The translations under genes and the position numbers were made by a program. DNA of 64,000 nt, taken from Nostoc mirabile CHAB5784 (GTDB taxonomy: Bacteria; Cyanobacteriota; Cyanobacteriia; Cyanobacteriales; Nostocaceae). Below, piece by piece: positions 9,130 through 17,480 of this stretch. Positions within the stretch are counted from its first letter, which is position 1. Every line of letters begins with the position of its first letter. The notes beneath the pieces were generated by a model that did no database searches, had not been told where the DNA came from, and was given only the letters and a program-made list of their open reading frames with translations. The stretch is from positions 1 to 64,000 of the forward strand of contig NZ_JAIVFS010000011.1 of NCBI RefSeq assembly GCF_020829645.1, written 5' to 3'.

Positions 9130-10392
9130 ATGGAAGATTTATTTGCGCGGCTAGAACGCACATTCAATCCTGAACTGCCAACCCTTGCAGAGTCACAACA
9201 ACAACTTCTACAAGAACTCAGCATTGATGAAAATCAACCTGGTACGATTCTGCATGACTTTCAAACCCTGATAGATTTCTTGCAACCAAATGGAGTAGAA
9301 GTTAGTAGTGTTAATAACCTTTTACCACTGAAAGTACTATCAGAAGTTAATTCTCGGTTAAGTCACCCAATTGAAACTAAACTCAAACGCCCCGTCCAGA
9401 AATCATACCCCTACATTAATGGACTATATCTGTTATTACGCAGTTCTGGGATAGCCCAAATTAAATCCCAAGGTAAGAAGCAAATTTTATTATTAGACAC
9501 AGCCACCTTAGAATCATGGTCAAATCTCAATCCAACAGAACGCTATTTCAACTTATTAGAAGCCTGGTTTATTTGGGGAAATAACGAAATTTTGGGTGAG
9601 CATCAAGACTCATTCGGTAATTTATTTAGATGTATTCAACTTTGGCCTCGCGTCCCAGATAAAGGGTTAAAATTTCCTAAATATGAAGACCAACACAATA
9701 TTAGTTATTACCCTGGTTTGCATAACGTTGCCCTGTTAGAGTTATTTGGATTGTTATCTATCAAGCAGGTAAAACCCCAAGAAGGTAAGGGGTGGCGTAT
9801 TACCAGTTTACAACGCTTGCCTTTTGGGGATGCTCTGTTACAATTATTATTTCCGCTAGGTATACGAGGAGAATTACAGGATGATGTAAATGTGAATTTT
9901 GGAAAATTGCAGTCACATTTACAACCCTTTTTTCCAGAATGGAAGCATAATTTATTTGTTCCAAAGCAAGGCTTCACCGATGGTATTTATATTTTTAAAG
10001 TGTCTATTTCTCAGGCTTGGAGACGCATTGCCATACCAGCGAAAAAAACATTAGGCTGGCTAGCAGAAACAATTCTCGATGCTTTTGATTTTGATTACGA
10101 CCATTTATATGAGTTTAGTTATAAAGACCGTTTTGGTCGCACAATTAAAATAGGTCATCCCTACATGGAAACACCCCCATTTGCTGACCAAGTGCAGATT
10201 GGTGATTTGTCTCTAGAACCGGATGCTAAAATGACCTATCTTTATGATTTTGGTGATAACTGGAAATTTGATGTGCAGTTAGAAGCAATTAATCAGCCTG
10301 ATAATAAAATCAAAAAACCAAAGATTTTAGAAGTTCACGGAAATGCACCTCAACAATATTGGAGTGAGGATGAGGAGGATGAGGGAGAGTAA
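9130..10392 (+). CDS. Plasmid pRiA4b ORF-3 family protein
   Basis: A 420-residue protein. Residues about 285-395 match the pRiA4b ORF-3-like domain: IYIFKVSISQAWRRIAIPA, TLGWLAETILDAFDFDYDHLY split across two helices, and YLYDFGDNWKFDVQLE. The N-terminal 280 residues are helical with no assigned domain. The tail is acidic (WSEDEEDEGE). The family is widespread on plasmids and in IS1096-associated genes, with no proven function. Nothing nearby suggests a partner. Confidence 0.78.
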   Translation: MEDLFARLERTFNPELPTLAESQQQLLQELSIDENQPGTILHDFQTLIDFLQPNGVEVSSVNNLLPLKVLSEVNSRLSHPIETKLKRPVQKSYPYINGLYLLLRSSGIAQIKSQGKKQILLLDTATLESWSNLNPTERYFNLLEAWFIWGNNEILGEHQDSFGNLFRCIQLWPRVPDKGLKFPKYEDQHNISYYPGLHNVALLELFGLLSIKQVKPQEGKGWRITSLQRLPFGDALLQLLFPLGIRGELQDDVNVNFGKLQSHLQPFFPEWKHNLFVPKQGFTDGIYIFKVSISQAWRRIAIPAKKTLGWLAETILDAFDFDYDHLYEFSYKDRFGRTIKIGHPYMETPPFADQVQIGDLSLEPDAKMTYLYDFGDNWKFDVQLEAINQPDNKIKKPKILEVHGNAPQQYWSEDEEDEGE

Positions 10393-11095
10393 TTTTACTA
10401 TTTTAGTAACTCGATTTCTAAAATAGTATCCCTGTTAAATAATTCGTAATTCGTAATTCGTAATTCGTAATTCGTAATTACGTTTTGTGTTAGCGAAGCG
10501 TAAAGCCTTCGGCATAGCTTCGCTTAGAGCGAGTCTGCGAGCGTCCGGGGATTTAGACCCCGACACAAAACGTTCTGCCGTCGTTAGCCAGGGGACTTAT
10601 ATCATGTCCGTATAAATAGTTACGCTAACCACAGTCATTACACCCCACCCCCAACCCCTAAGAGCTTGCGGGGAGGGGAGACAAAGCATAGCTTTGGCGG
10701 GGTGGGGTTCTTCGGGTTTCATAAGTAATCAAGCGGACATGATATTAAACCCCCAAACTTAGTTAAAACTAATGTAACTTTCTAAACAAGTGATGAAATG
10801 ATAATCTTTATCCTAACTAACTCGTCTGTCGAAGGAAATCTTAGTAAAATGATTTAATAAACCTATTAAATTATTTAAAATAGCAATATTGAACTCAAAT
10901 TATAACCTGAGTTTGTATATCATAGAGTTTTACTTAGTTGTTTGCCAATGATGTTAAAAAATCTAACACGGTATCAATATTTTTCCATAAAATCTTACTG
11001 GACATATTCAAGTATGTCATTTCAGTAAAATCAGAGAATAAACTGAATTTCAGTTCATTATTGAAAGTTTTAACAGTTATTTGCACACAAAATTG
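10393..11095. other. Intergenic repeats between the pRiA4b-type gene and cobO
   Basis: Includes five copies of the heptamer AATTCGT from about 10440, then a palindromic repeat ending in gacacaaaacgttctg, then the element at 10599-10745. The last 350 bases before cobO are AT-rich with no gene and no recognisable cobalamin riboswitch. Confidence 0.6.
10599..10745 (+). mobile_element. Full copy of the ATATCATGTCCG element
   Basis: ATATCATGTCCG at 10599-10610 and CGGACATGATAT at 10734-10745 are exact 12-bp terminal inverted repeats around a 123-bp core containing ccccacccccaacccctaag. It is non-coding. Related copies lie at 51181-51316 (complete) and at 110-195 and about 62760-62837 (left end lost). 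No unambiguous target duplication is visible. Confidence 0.75.
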
Positions 11096-11773
11096 ATGAA
11101 AAACGATACACCAGAAGAATTAAACCCAGACAAAGAGATTGGGCGCTTGATTGATGAAGTCATGTCTTCATCTCTGACTGATGAACAGTACCGCAAAAAG
11201 ATGCAGCGACGCAAAGAAGTGCAGGATCAACGCATAGCACAAGCTGTACCAGAAAAAGGATTAATTATTGTAAATACTGGTAATGGTAAAGGTAAAACTA
11301 CTGCTGCTTTGGGGATGGTGTTACGATCGCTAGGTCACGGGTATAAAGTAGCGATCGTCCAATTTATCAAAGGTAGCTGGGAACCTTCAGAAAAAAGAGT
11401 TTTCAGTAATTGGGAAGACCAGTTAGAATTTCACGCAATGGGCGAAGGCTTTACCTGGGAAACTCAAGACCGCGATCGCGATCTCGATAAAGCTAGCGCC
11501 GCTTGGCAAAAATCATTAGAATATATTCGCAACCCAGACTTTCACATGGTGTTGTTAGACGAAATCAATATCGCCCTCAAAATGTCTTACTTAGAAGTAG
11601 AGGATGTTTTAGCGGGTTTGGCGCAAAAACCAGCTGATAAGCACGTTATTCTCACAGGTAGAGGCGCACCTGCTGCTTTAATTGAGCGTGCTGACCTCGT
11701 AACCGAAATGACACTAATTAAGCATCCTTTCCGCGATCAAGGTGTTAAAGCGCAACCAGGAATTGAGTATTAA
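11096..11773 (+). CDS. cobO: Cob(I)alamin adenosyltransferase, CobA/CobO/BtuR type
   Basis: Adenosylates corrinoids in the late steps of coenzyme B12 synthesis or salvage. The 225-residue chain has the P-loop NTGNGKGKTTAALG near residue 60 and the family motifs VQFIKG and VLLDEINIAL. The C-terminal LIKHPFRDQGVKAQPGIEY is typical. I use ATG 11096; an upstream in-frame TTG at 11081 adds five residues without a good ribosome site. It converges on the next gene with only 8 bp between stops. Confidence 0.93.
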   Translation: MKNDTPEELNPDKEIGRLIDEVMSSSLTDEQYRKKMQRRKEVQDQRIAQAVPEKGLIIVNTGNGKGKTTAALGMVLRSLGHGYKVAIVQFIKGSWEPSEKRVFSNWEDQLEFHAMGEGFTWETQDRDRDLDKASAAWQKSLEYIRNPDFHMVLLDEINIALKMSYLEVEDVLAGLAQKPADKHVILTGRGAPAALIERADLVTEMTLIKHPFRDQGVKAQPGIEY

Positions 11774-11781
11774 CTTAAAGA

Positions 11782-12483
11782 TTACTTGCACATTTGCAAC
11801 GTGCGGCGATCGCTAGCAGTGATAGAATTTAAGCGATGAAAGTCTTGCAGAGCCACTGAGTAAGGATAACTGCTTAACTCATCTTCACTCACTTGAGGCA
11901 GTCTATTGCTTGCAGCTACCTGATTCGACTGAGCAGAACTGGCTTGATTTGACGAACTATTAACCGTCATCGCCAACTCTCCTGATGGGTTGAGTGTACC
12001 CTGAAAACAATTAAACTCTGATTGGGGCATATACAATGCACCAGTGATCTTTTCCTGCTGCTTTTGAAATATGATGTAACCTTGACCAAGCTGGTTTGAT
12101 TTTGGGGATTGACCATAGAGGTAAATCCCATCTTTTTCAGGAAAATCCACTTTTGGTAAAACTCCAGCATCTTTTGTAGCTTCCTGAGAACCTGGAACCA
12201 ACGCTGTGGTTGCAGGTAATGTTTTTCCACTCTGATGGCCAAAAAGCCCTCTATCTCCAGAAGTTGCATTAAGTTGACTTCTCTGCTCTCTAACTCTTCT
12301 TAGCTGGGACAAAAGAGAGTTGTCGGTGGTTTTCTGAATTTGAGCCGATGATAATGAAGAATTTGTAACTGGTACTACTTGAGTCTGCTTGGCTATAAAG
12401 CCCAAACCGAGAAGTAAGCCTAAGCCTGCGAGAGAAATTCCCCATTGACGGGGAGATAAGAACTGATGAAGGTTGTTAAGCAC
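11782..12483 (-). CDS. Membrane-anchored cyanobacterial protein of unknown function
   Basis: A 233-residue protein with one N-terminal hydrophobic segment (GISLAGLGLLLGLGFIA, about 15-31) after a short cytoplasmic start, so it is probably anchored with the bulk outside. A low-complexity Ser/Gln region follows to about residue 110. The second half has a compact beta-rich stretch (DGIYLYGQSP, YIIFQKQQEKITGALYMP, FNCFQGTL) and ends LQMCK. I do not recognise a named domain. It resembles conserved cyanobacterial hypothetical proteins. Confidence 0.65.
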   Translation of the reverse strand: MLNNLHQFLSPRQWGISLAGLGLLLGLGFIAKQTQVVPVTNSSLSSAQIQKTTDNSLLSQLRRVREQRSQLNATSGDRGLFGHQSGKTLPATTALVPGSQEATKDAGVLPKVDFPEKDGIYLYGQSPKSNQLGQGYIIFQKQQEKITGALYMPQSEFNCFQGTLNPSGELAMTVNSSSNQASSAQSNQVAASNRLPQVSEDELSSYPYSVALQDFHRLNSITASDRRTLQMCK

Positions 12484-12654
12484 CCTACTTCTCCTGTTAA
12501 AAAACGAACTAAGTTATTTAGAACTTGCTTCAAGCATAGCCTAGTCTTAATTGTTAAAGACTTTCTTAAAGACTTATATTACTATTGTCCAAAAAAGAAA
12601 ACTGTCAAAAACTGAAGTTTTTATTTAATTTAGCTCAACAACCTTAGATTACCA

Positions 12655-12841
12655 GGGAGCATCCCAATGCAAGCAAATTTACCAAGTTAGCAGGTAGTCA
12701 TTGCGAATGGAGCGTTCGCGGTAGCGTCTCGTAAGAGAAGCGGAATGAAGCAATCGCAAAGTCTAGATGCTGCGATTGCTTCGCTTCATTTCATTACGCT
12801 CGCAATGACAAAATATGTTTTTACACATTTGGGATGCTCCC
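12655..12841. mobile_element. MITE with 13-bp inverted ends and 8-bp target duplication
   Basis: GGGAGCATCCCAA at 12655-12667 is exactly inverted at 12829-12841. GATTACCA lies directly on both sides (12647-12654 and 12842-12849), a perfect 8-bp target duplication. The interior is a long imperfect hairpin built around gtcattgcga ... tcgcaatgac. It is non-coding. A solo TTGGGATGCTCCC end lies at 51784-51796. Confidence 0.88.
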
Positions 12842-12849
12842 GATTACCA

Positions 12850-13170
12850 TCACTTAGAGTCTTTATTCTTCATTCAATAGATTCATCCCATTGGGTGAGG
12901 TTAATCACAAATTAAACCTTCTCAATTAACATTCAATTTTTTGACATCTTGCTTTTGAGATTTTTCAGGTGATAAAAATGCTGATTTCATCGGTCTTTCA
13001 GCAAGTTCAGCCCTTGCCTCTGCGATAATCTCTTCCCAACGCCAATTTCTGCGTAGGCGTAGCCCGCCGTAGGCATCGCTCCCTTGTTGCTTTCATAAAA
13101 AAGGATTACACCTTAGCTGAGTACTGAGTTTTGATGATAAATTTCTTACTCAATTATAAGTAATAGTCCT
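12850..13170. other. Intergenic, includes a GCGTAGGC-type repeat
   Basis: gcgtaggcgtagcccgccg near 13052-13075 is a short dispersed repeat that also appears at the 3' end of the TPR gene (near 16230) and inside the ParE remnant (near 16684). Otherwise AT-rich with no gene. Confidence 0.55.
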
Positions 13171-13305
13171 ACAGTCAAAACAATTCTGGTACTTGCAGCT
13201 AGTCCCGTAGATAAAGCAAGACTGCGCCTAGACGTGAAAGTGCGTGAGATTGAGAAAGGGTTGCGACGGTGTAAATATCGTGACCAAATTAAGTTGCAAT
13301 CTTGA
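13171..13305 (+). pseudogene. N-terminal fragment of a CHAT-like domain protein
   Basis: An open frame reads TVKTILVLAASPVDKARL followed by RLDVKVREIEKGLRRCKYRD and stops at TGA 13303-13305. This matches the start of cyanobacterial proteins of the form ILxLAA(N/S)P...LRLDEEVREIEEGLRR, usually annotated as CHAT-like. The catalytic His region of CHAT domains would lie downstream and is absent. No start codon is evident. The fragment ends 12 bp before the target duplication of the MITE at 13326-13465. Confidence 0.6.
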
Positions 13306-13325
13306 TGGGTTGTGGGGGTTTGGAT

Positions 13326-13465
13326 ACAATACAGTTCAGTTAGCGCCAAAAACCATAAACTGCGTAGGTTGGGTGGAGGAACGAAACCCAACCTACGACG
13401 CGGGTTTGTTGGGTAACACTTAAGTTCCACCCAACCTACGATTATCCTTAACCCAAGCGTATTGG
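13326..13465. mobile_element. MITE with 8-bp target duplication between two gene fragments
   Basis: The left end CAATACAGTTCAGTTAGCG and the right end CTTAACCCAAGCGTATTGG are imperfect inverted repeats. GTTTGGAT flanks both sides (13318-13325 and 13466-13473). The interior carries the gtaggttgggtgg / ccacccaacctac hairpin family. It is the same family as 389-706. It lies between a CHAT-like N-terminal fragment and an NTPase C-terminal fragment. Confidence 0.8.
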
Positions 13466-13475
13466 GTTTGGATAA

Positions 13476-14246
13476 AATCATCCCTCTGCCCAGGAACGAT
13501 CAATTGCTCAATTAAATATTATTGCCGCAGCAATTCAAGCGGTTACAAAAAAACAAATATTAGTAATTATTGATGATTTAGATAAACTTGATTTAGTAGT
13601 AGTGAATAATCTATTTAAAGATAATATTAAAGCTCTTTGCCTACCTGGATTTAGGATTATTTATACTATCCCCATCGCGGCTTTGCGGGAAACAGCACTC
13701 AAACCAACTATTGAAAATGAAACTAATGACCAAGTTGTGGCAATGCCTGTTTTAAAGTTATTTAAAAAAGGGGAGAGTCATTTAGCAAGTGCTACACCAT
13801 TTCCAAAAACTTTGAATATTCTTTGTGAAATATTGACTAAACGAATCTCAAATAATTTACTCGAATCATCAACAGCAGAAAAAATAGTTTTAAATAGTGG
13901 TGGTGTGTTGCGGGAATTAATTCGCATTTCTAATGAATGTTGTCGGATTTGTCTGCGGTTAATTCGCCGGAGGCCAGAAGATAAAGTAATAATTAATGAT
14001 GAAATTTTAGACCAAGCAATTAATAATATCCGCAATGATTTTGCTATGCCTTTAGGTAGTGTAGATTATCGAATTTTGCAAACAACTTATCAAAATTTTA
14101 AGCCAGAAGACCCGAAACAGCAAGAATTTCTCGATTTACTACACGGGCTTTATGTGCTTGAATATCGCAACCGTCAAAATTGGTATGATGTTCATCCTAT
14201 TGTTGTCGAATTATTGCGTGAGGAGGGCTTAATTGATGACAGCTAA
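13476..14246 (+). pseudogene. STAND/AAA-type P-loop NTPase, N-terminally truncated
   Basis: The frame is open from 13476, after a TAA at 13473-13475. A GTG at 13602 could act as a start. The open part begins SIAQLNIIAAAIQAVTKK and has a clear Walker B, QILVIIDDLDKLDL, followed by sensor-type helices (IIYTIPIAALRET) and a C-terminal winged-helix-like end (WYDVHPIVVELL). No Walker A (GxxxxGK[ST]) is present, so the nucleotide site is incomplete. It overlaps the next gene by 11 bp, indicating translational coupling. It is likely the remains of a CHAT- or TIR-linked signalling ATPase whose middle was lost near the MITE at 13326. Confidence 0.65.
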
Positions 14247-16278
14247 TAATTATAATCAAAATATTAACCTTGATCAAAAAAATCAAGATGCTTTTGATGA
14301 TTTAATTGTCTCCATTGAAGCAGGAGAAGGCAAATTTAATTTACTCATTGGTGTTTGTGATAATGCTGATTTTCGTAATAAAATAATTGACCGCTATGAA
14401 ACAGAATTAAAACCTCATTTTTGTACTTATACTGTTACATTAAACGAACAAGAACCTAATTTAAAAGCCGCTATTCAACAACTCTTAGAAAAAGAAGAAT
14501 GTCTACAACAGTATCAAGCGGCAGTGATAACTGTCACGGGTGCAGAAAAGTTGCTTTTTCTCAGACTGGGGGAAGAACAATCAGCACAAGAAAAGTTCTT
14601 TGGTTATTTGCAGTGGACAAGAGAAGGTTTGGGGAAATTTCCCTTTGCGATTGTCCTGTGGGTGACGCATCAATTGATGATTAATTTAATCAAAAAAGCG
14701 CCGGATTTTTGGAGTTGGCGTAATGGAGTATTTCGGTTTGTTTCCCATGCTAAAAATGTAATTTCTGCGAGAGAAGTTGAGGCGATACGTTTTGCACTAA
14801 CAAGTACGGAATTAGAAAACTTTAATAGTGATAATGACTATTTTTTACCCATTGAAGATTTACAAAGATTAATTCAGCAAATAGAACAGCAAAGCGAAAT
14901 TAAAGACGCGAAATTAGGAAGTTTGTATATTACATTGGCGAATATTTACAAACAGAGATTAGACAGAGGTGAAGCCCAGGACTATCAACAAGAATTAGAT
15001 TTAGCAATTAAGTATATTTATAAAGCGCTAGAATTGCAAAAAGAATTAGGGTTAGAGGAAGATATCGCCACTAGCCTCAACAACCTAGCGTTACTCTACA
15101 AATCCCAAGGCAGATACAGCGAAGCCGAACCCCTTTACATCCAAGCTTTGGCACTCTGGCGTCAACTGCTGGGAGAATCACATCCATCTGTCGCCTCTAG
15201 CCTCAATAACCTAGCGTCACTCTACAAATCCCAAGGCAGATACAGCGAAGCCGAACCCCTTTACATCCAAGCTTTGGCACTCTGGCGTCAACTGCTGGGT
15301 GAAGAACATCCAAATGTCGCCTCTAGCCTCAACAACCTAGCCTATCTCTACTACTTCCAAGGCAGATACAGCGAAGCCGAACTCCTTTTCACCCAAACTT
15401 TGGCACTCAGGCGTCAACTGCTCGGAGATGAACATCCAGATGTCGCACAAAGCTTCGACAACCTAGCGTTACTCTACCACTCCCAAGGCAGATACAGCGA
15501 AGCTGAACCCCTTTACATCCAAGCTTTGGCACTCTGGCGTCAACTGCTGGGTGAAGAACATCCAAATGTCGCCTCTAGCCTCAACAACCTAGCCTATCTC
15601 TACTACTTCCAAGGCAGATACAGCGAAGCCGAACTCCTTTTCACCCAAACTTTGGCACTCAGGCGTCAACTGCTCGGAGATGAACATCCAGATGTCGCAC
15701 AAAGCTTCGACAACCTAGCGTTACTCTACCACTCCCAAGGCAAATACAGGGAAGCTGAACCCCTTTTCATCCAAGCTTTGGCACTCACGCGTCAACTGCT
15801 GGGAGAATCACATCCAGATGTCGCCTCTAGCCTCAACAACCTAGCTAATCTCTACTACTCCCAAGGCAGATACAGCGAAGCTGAACCCCTTTTCATCCAA
15901 GCTTTGGCACTCAGACGTCAACTGCTCGGAAATGAACATCCAGATGTCGCCTCTAGCCTCAACAAGCTAGCGTTACTCTACCACTCCCAAGGCAAATACA
16001 GCGAAGCCGAACCCCTTTTCATCCAAGCTTTGGCACTCAGGCGTCAACTGCTCGGAAATGAACATCCAGATGTCGCCACTAGCCTCAATAACCTAGCGTT
16101 ACTCTACTACTCCCAAGGCAGATACAGCGAAGCTGAACCCCTTTACATCCAAGCTTTAGATATTTTTGAGCGACAGTTAGGGGTGAATCATCCTAATACT
16201 GTTACTACTGGTGACAATTTAGCATATCTTCGCGTAGGCGAAGCCCGCCGCAGGCATCGCCTCCCCCCACCACAGTAA
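14236..16278 (+). CDS. TPR protein with inactive NTPase-like N-terminal domain
   Basis: 680 residues from ATG 14236 (a TTG lies one codon upstream). Residues about 15-200 resemble a P-loop ATPase domain whose Walker A is degenerate (FNLLIGVCDNADFRNKII). Then come about ten 42-residue tetratricopeptide repeats of the kinesin-light-chain/NB-ARC-associated type (SLNNLALLYxSQGRYSEAEP). Such proteins pair with STAND ATPases in cyanobacterial signalling or conflict systems, here the truncated gene just upstream. Two 126-bp repeats are duplicated exactly: 15253-15490 equals 15505-15742. The last 15 residues (GEARRRHRLPPPQ) come from a dispersed GCGTAGGC-type repeat, so the C-terminus has been rewritten. 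Confidence 0.82.
   Translation: MTANNYNQNINLDQKNQDAFDDLIVSIEAGEGKFNLLIGVCDNADFRNKIIDRYETELKPHFCTYTVTLNEQEPNLKAAIQQLLEKEECLQQYQAAVITVTGAEKLLFLRLGEEQSAQEKFFGYLQWTREGLGKFPFAIVLWVTHQLMINLIKKAPDFWSWRNGVFRFVSHAKNVISAREVEAIRFALTSTELENFNSDNDYFLPIEDLQRLIQQIEQQSEIKDAKLGSLYITLANIYKQRLDRGEAQDYQQELDLAIKYIYKALELQKELGLEEDIATSLNNLALLYKSQGRYSEAEPLYIQALALWRQLLGESHPSVASSLNNLASLYKSQGRYSEAEPLYIQALALWRQLLGEEHPNVASSLNNLAYLYYFQGRYSEAELLFTQTLALRRQLLGDEHPDVAQSFDNLALLYHSQGRYSEAEPLYIQALALWRQLLGEEHPNVASSLNNLAYLYYFQGRYSEAELLFTQTLALRRQLLGDEHPDVAQSFDNLALLYHSQGKYREAEPLFIQALALTRQLLGESHPDVASSLNNLANLYYSQGRYSEAEPLFIQALALRRQLLGNEHPDVASSLNKLALLYHSQGKYSEAEPLFIQALALRRQLLGNEHPDVATSLNNLALLYYSQGRYSEAEPLYIQALDIFERQLGVNHPNTVTTGDNLAYLRVGEARRRHRLPPPQ
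15253..15742 (+). repeat. Exact tandem duplication within the TPR array
   Basis: The 238-bp block 15253-15490 is repeated at 15505-15742, offset 252 bp (two TPR units), with no difference seen between the blocks. Surrounding units differ at several third positions, so this duplication is recent. Confidence 0.8.
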
Positions 16279-16651
16279 AATTTGACTTTTTAGCAAAGCG
16301 TACCATGCTAAAACTTAGACACGCGATTCGCCTAGACTAAAATTCATATTGAATTAAGTAAAAATGCCTGATTGCTTACTCAAAAGAAGCTTTTACTTCT
16401 TCAAAAGCAGCTTTTAATTTCGCATTTTAGTGTTTTCCACAAACAAAAGCAGCTTTTACTTCTTCAAAAGCAGCTTTTAATTTCGCATTTTAGTGTTTTC
16501 CACAAACAAAAGCAGCTTTTACTTCTTCAAAAGCAGCTTTTACTTTCTCATTTTAGTGTTTTCCGCAAGTAAAAGTAGCTCTTACTTTCTCAAAAGAAGC
16601 TTTTACTTTCTCAATTGCCTGAATGTTTTCTCATTTGAGTAATTCACGCAT
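16279..16651. other. Spacer between TPR gene and ParE remnant
   Basis: About 100 AT-rich bases and then the 21-bp tandem array at 16382-16612. The open frame through the array is a consequence of the 21-bp period; I do not call it a gene. Confidence 0.6.
16382..16612. repeat. Tandem array of eleven 21-bp units with 63-bp higher-order period
   Basis: Eleven 21-bp units. Most begin AAAAGCAGCTTTT, a palindrome with one central base, and the rest begin ATTTTAGTGTTTTCC. The order palindrome, palindrome, ATTTTAG gives a 63-bp higher-order repeat present three times; the last copies are more diverged. The period equals two helical turns. A second, unrelated 21-bp array lies at 43281-43700. Confidence 0.8.
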
Positions 16652-16890
16652 TCATTTTGGTATATCATTGAGCCGAATGCCTGCGTAGGCGTAGCCCGTC
16701 GGAGACATCGCACGATAGAAAATCAGATAATCATCTACAGCAAAGCTACGTAATAAAGGTAAAAGTTCATTACGCTTGCGTCCCATATTGGGAAAATTTG
16801 CTAAATTACTGCACTTTTCGTTAATTTTCTTGAGCAAAGGCTCCGCAGCATCAAAACTACTAATGATGGGCTTGCATCCGGTGACAATGC
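16652..16890 (-). pseudogene. RelE/ParE-type toxin remnant
   Basis: The segment AAEPLLKKINEKCSNLANFP followed by NMGRKRNELLPLLRSFAVDD and YLIFYR is the core of a ParE-family toxin that in intact form blocks gyrase. On the C-terminal side it runs into a GCGTAGGC-type repeat (near 16684), so the usual final strand is replaced. On the N-terminal side it runs into the MITE at 16901-17039. No antitoxin gene is adjacent. The open frame (16652-16960) would give a hybrid of toxin core and repeat-derived ends. Confidence 0.7.
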
Positions 16891-16900
16891 GATCGCATCC

Positions 16901-17039
16901 CAATACTGCGTAGGTTTTGAAGATTTGTAGGTTGGGTTGAACTTTAGTGTTACCCAACAAATCCCTGAAAATGTTGGGTTTCGTTCCTCAACCCAACCTA
17001 CATTGGAGTTATTTTTTAGGCAAAACCTACGCAGTATTG
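16901..17039. mobile_element. MITE with 18-bp inverted ends and 10-bp target duplication
   Basis: CAATACTGCGTAGGTTTT at 16901-16918 is exactly inverted at 17022-17039. GATCGCATCC lies directly outside both ends (16891-16900 and 17040-17049), a 10-bp target duplication. The interior holds the gtaggttgggtt / aacccaacctac hairpin. It is non-coding and inserted at the N-terminal side of the ParE remnant. Confidence 0.88.
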
Positions 17040-17091
17040 GATCGCATCCGACCTACAACCATTAAAATCAGTGAACAGTCAACAGTTATCA

Positions 17092-17264
17092 GTAGACCTC
17101 TTGCAAAAGTCGAACATCCGCCCGAAAATAAATTTTCGGGCTAATAGCTCAAGTCGGTTTAAACCGACTAATAACAATAATTTTAGTCCGTTTAAACGGA
17201 CTTTTGCTATAAGAGAGGGACTTGAGTCCCTGGCGGATCAAGGATTTTCGCAAGAGGTTTAGTT
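17092..17264. mobile_element. MITE-like element with ACCTCTTGCRAAA ends
   Basis: agacctcttgcaaaagtc at about 17094-17111 is imperfectly inverted as gattttcgcaagaggttt at about 17244-17261. The interior has two hairpins (cccgaaaat/attttcggg and gtccgtttaaacggac). Another copy of the left end begins near 26493. No target duplication was identified. Confidence 0.6.
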
Positions 17265-17480
17265 ATCACAATAACTCTCTCAGGGATTTGAAGAAAGACA
17301 CCAAACACACCACTTGCTTAGTTGTGGGGGACTCTGACTCCCAATTGACAATCAAATTCTTAACTGATAACTGATAACTGATAACTGTTAATTAGGTTAT
17401 CAGCATAAAAAAATAGCCCCCTGAATTCAGGAGGCGCATCACCAAGGGGTGTAGAGACGCGGCATTTCGCGTCTCTCATT
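17265..17480. other. Spacer downstream of the sigma gene
   Basis: Contains four copies of the octamer taactgat near 17360-17390, the terminator at 17407-17435 and the hairpin GAGACGCG/CGCGTCTC at 17454-17475, which is also a dispersed repeat. Confidence 0.55.
17407..17435 (-). terminator. Rho-independent terminator of the sigma factor gene
   Basis: Read on the minus strand, the stem GCCTCCTGAATTCAGGGGGC (17435-17416) is followed by TATTTTTTT. It lies 46 bp beyond the sigma stop codon. Confidence 0.75.

Noticed and set aside
10750..11095. Cobalamin riboswitch upstream of cobO
   Set aside because: I saw no B12-box-like conserved segment in the leader.
13146..13481. 111-codon minus-strand frame
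   Set aside because: It runs opposite to a recognisable CHAT-like fragment and through a MITE, so it is a shadow.
16372..16572. 66-codon open frame in the 16.4-kb array
   Set aside because: It follows the 63-bp period of a non-coding palindromic array and shows no domain.
16382..16612. CRISPR array
   Set aside because: Repeats are directly adjacent with no unique spacers and no cas genes are nearby.
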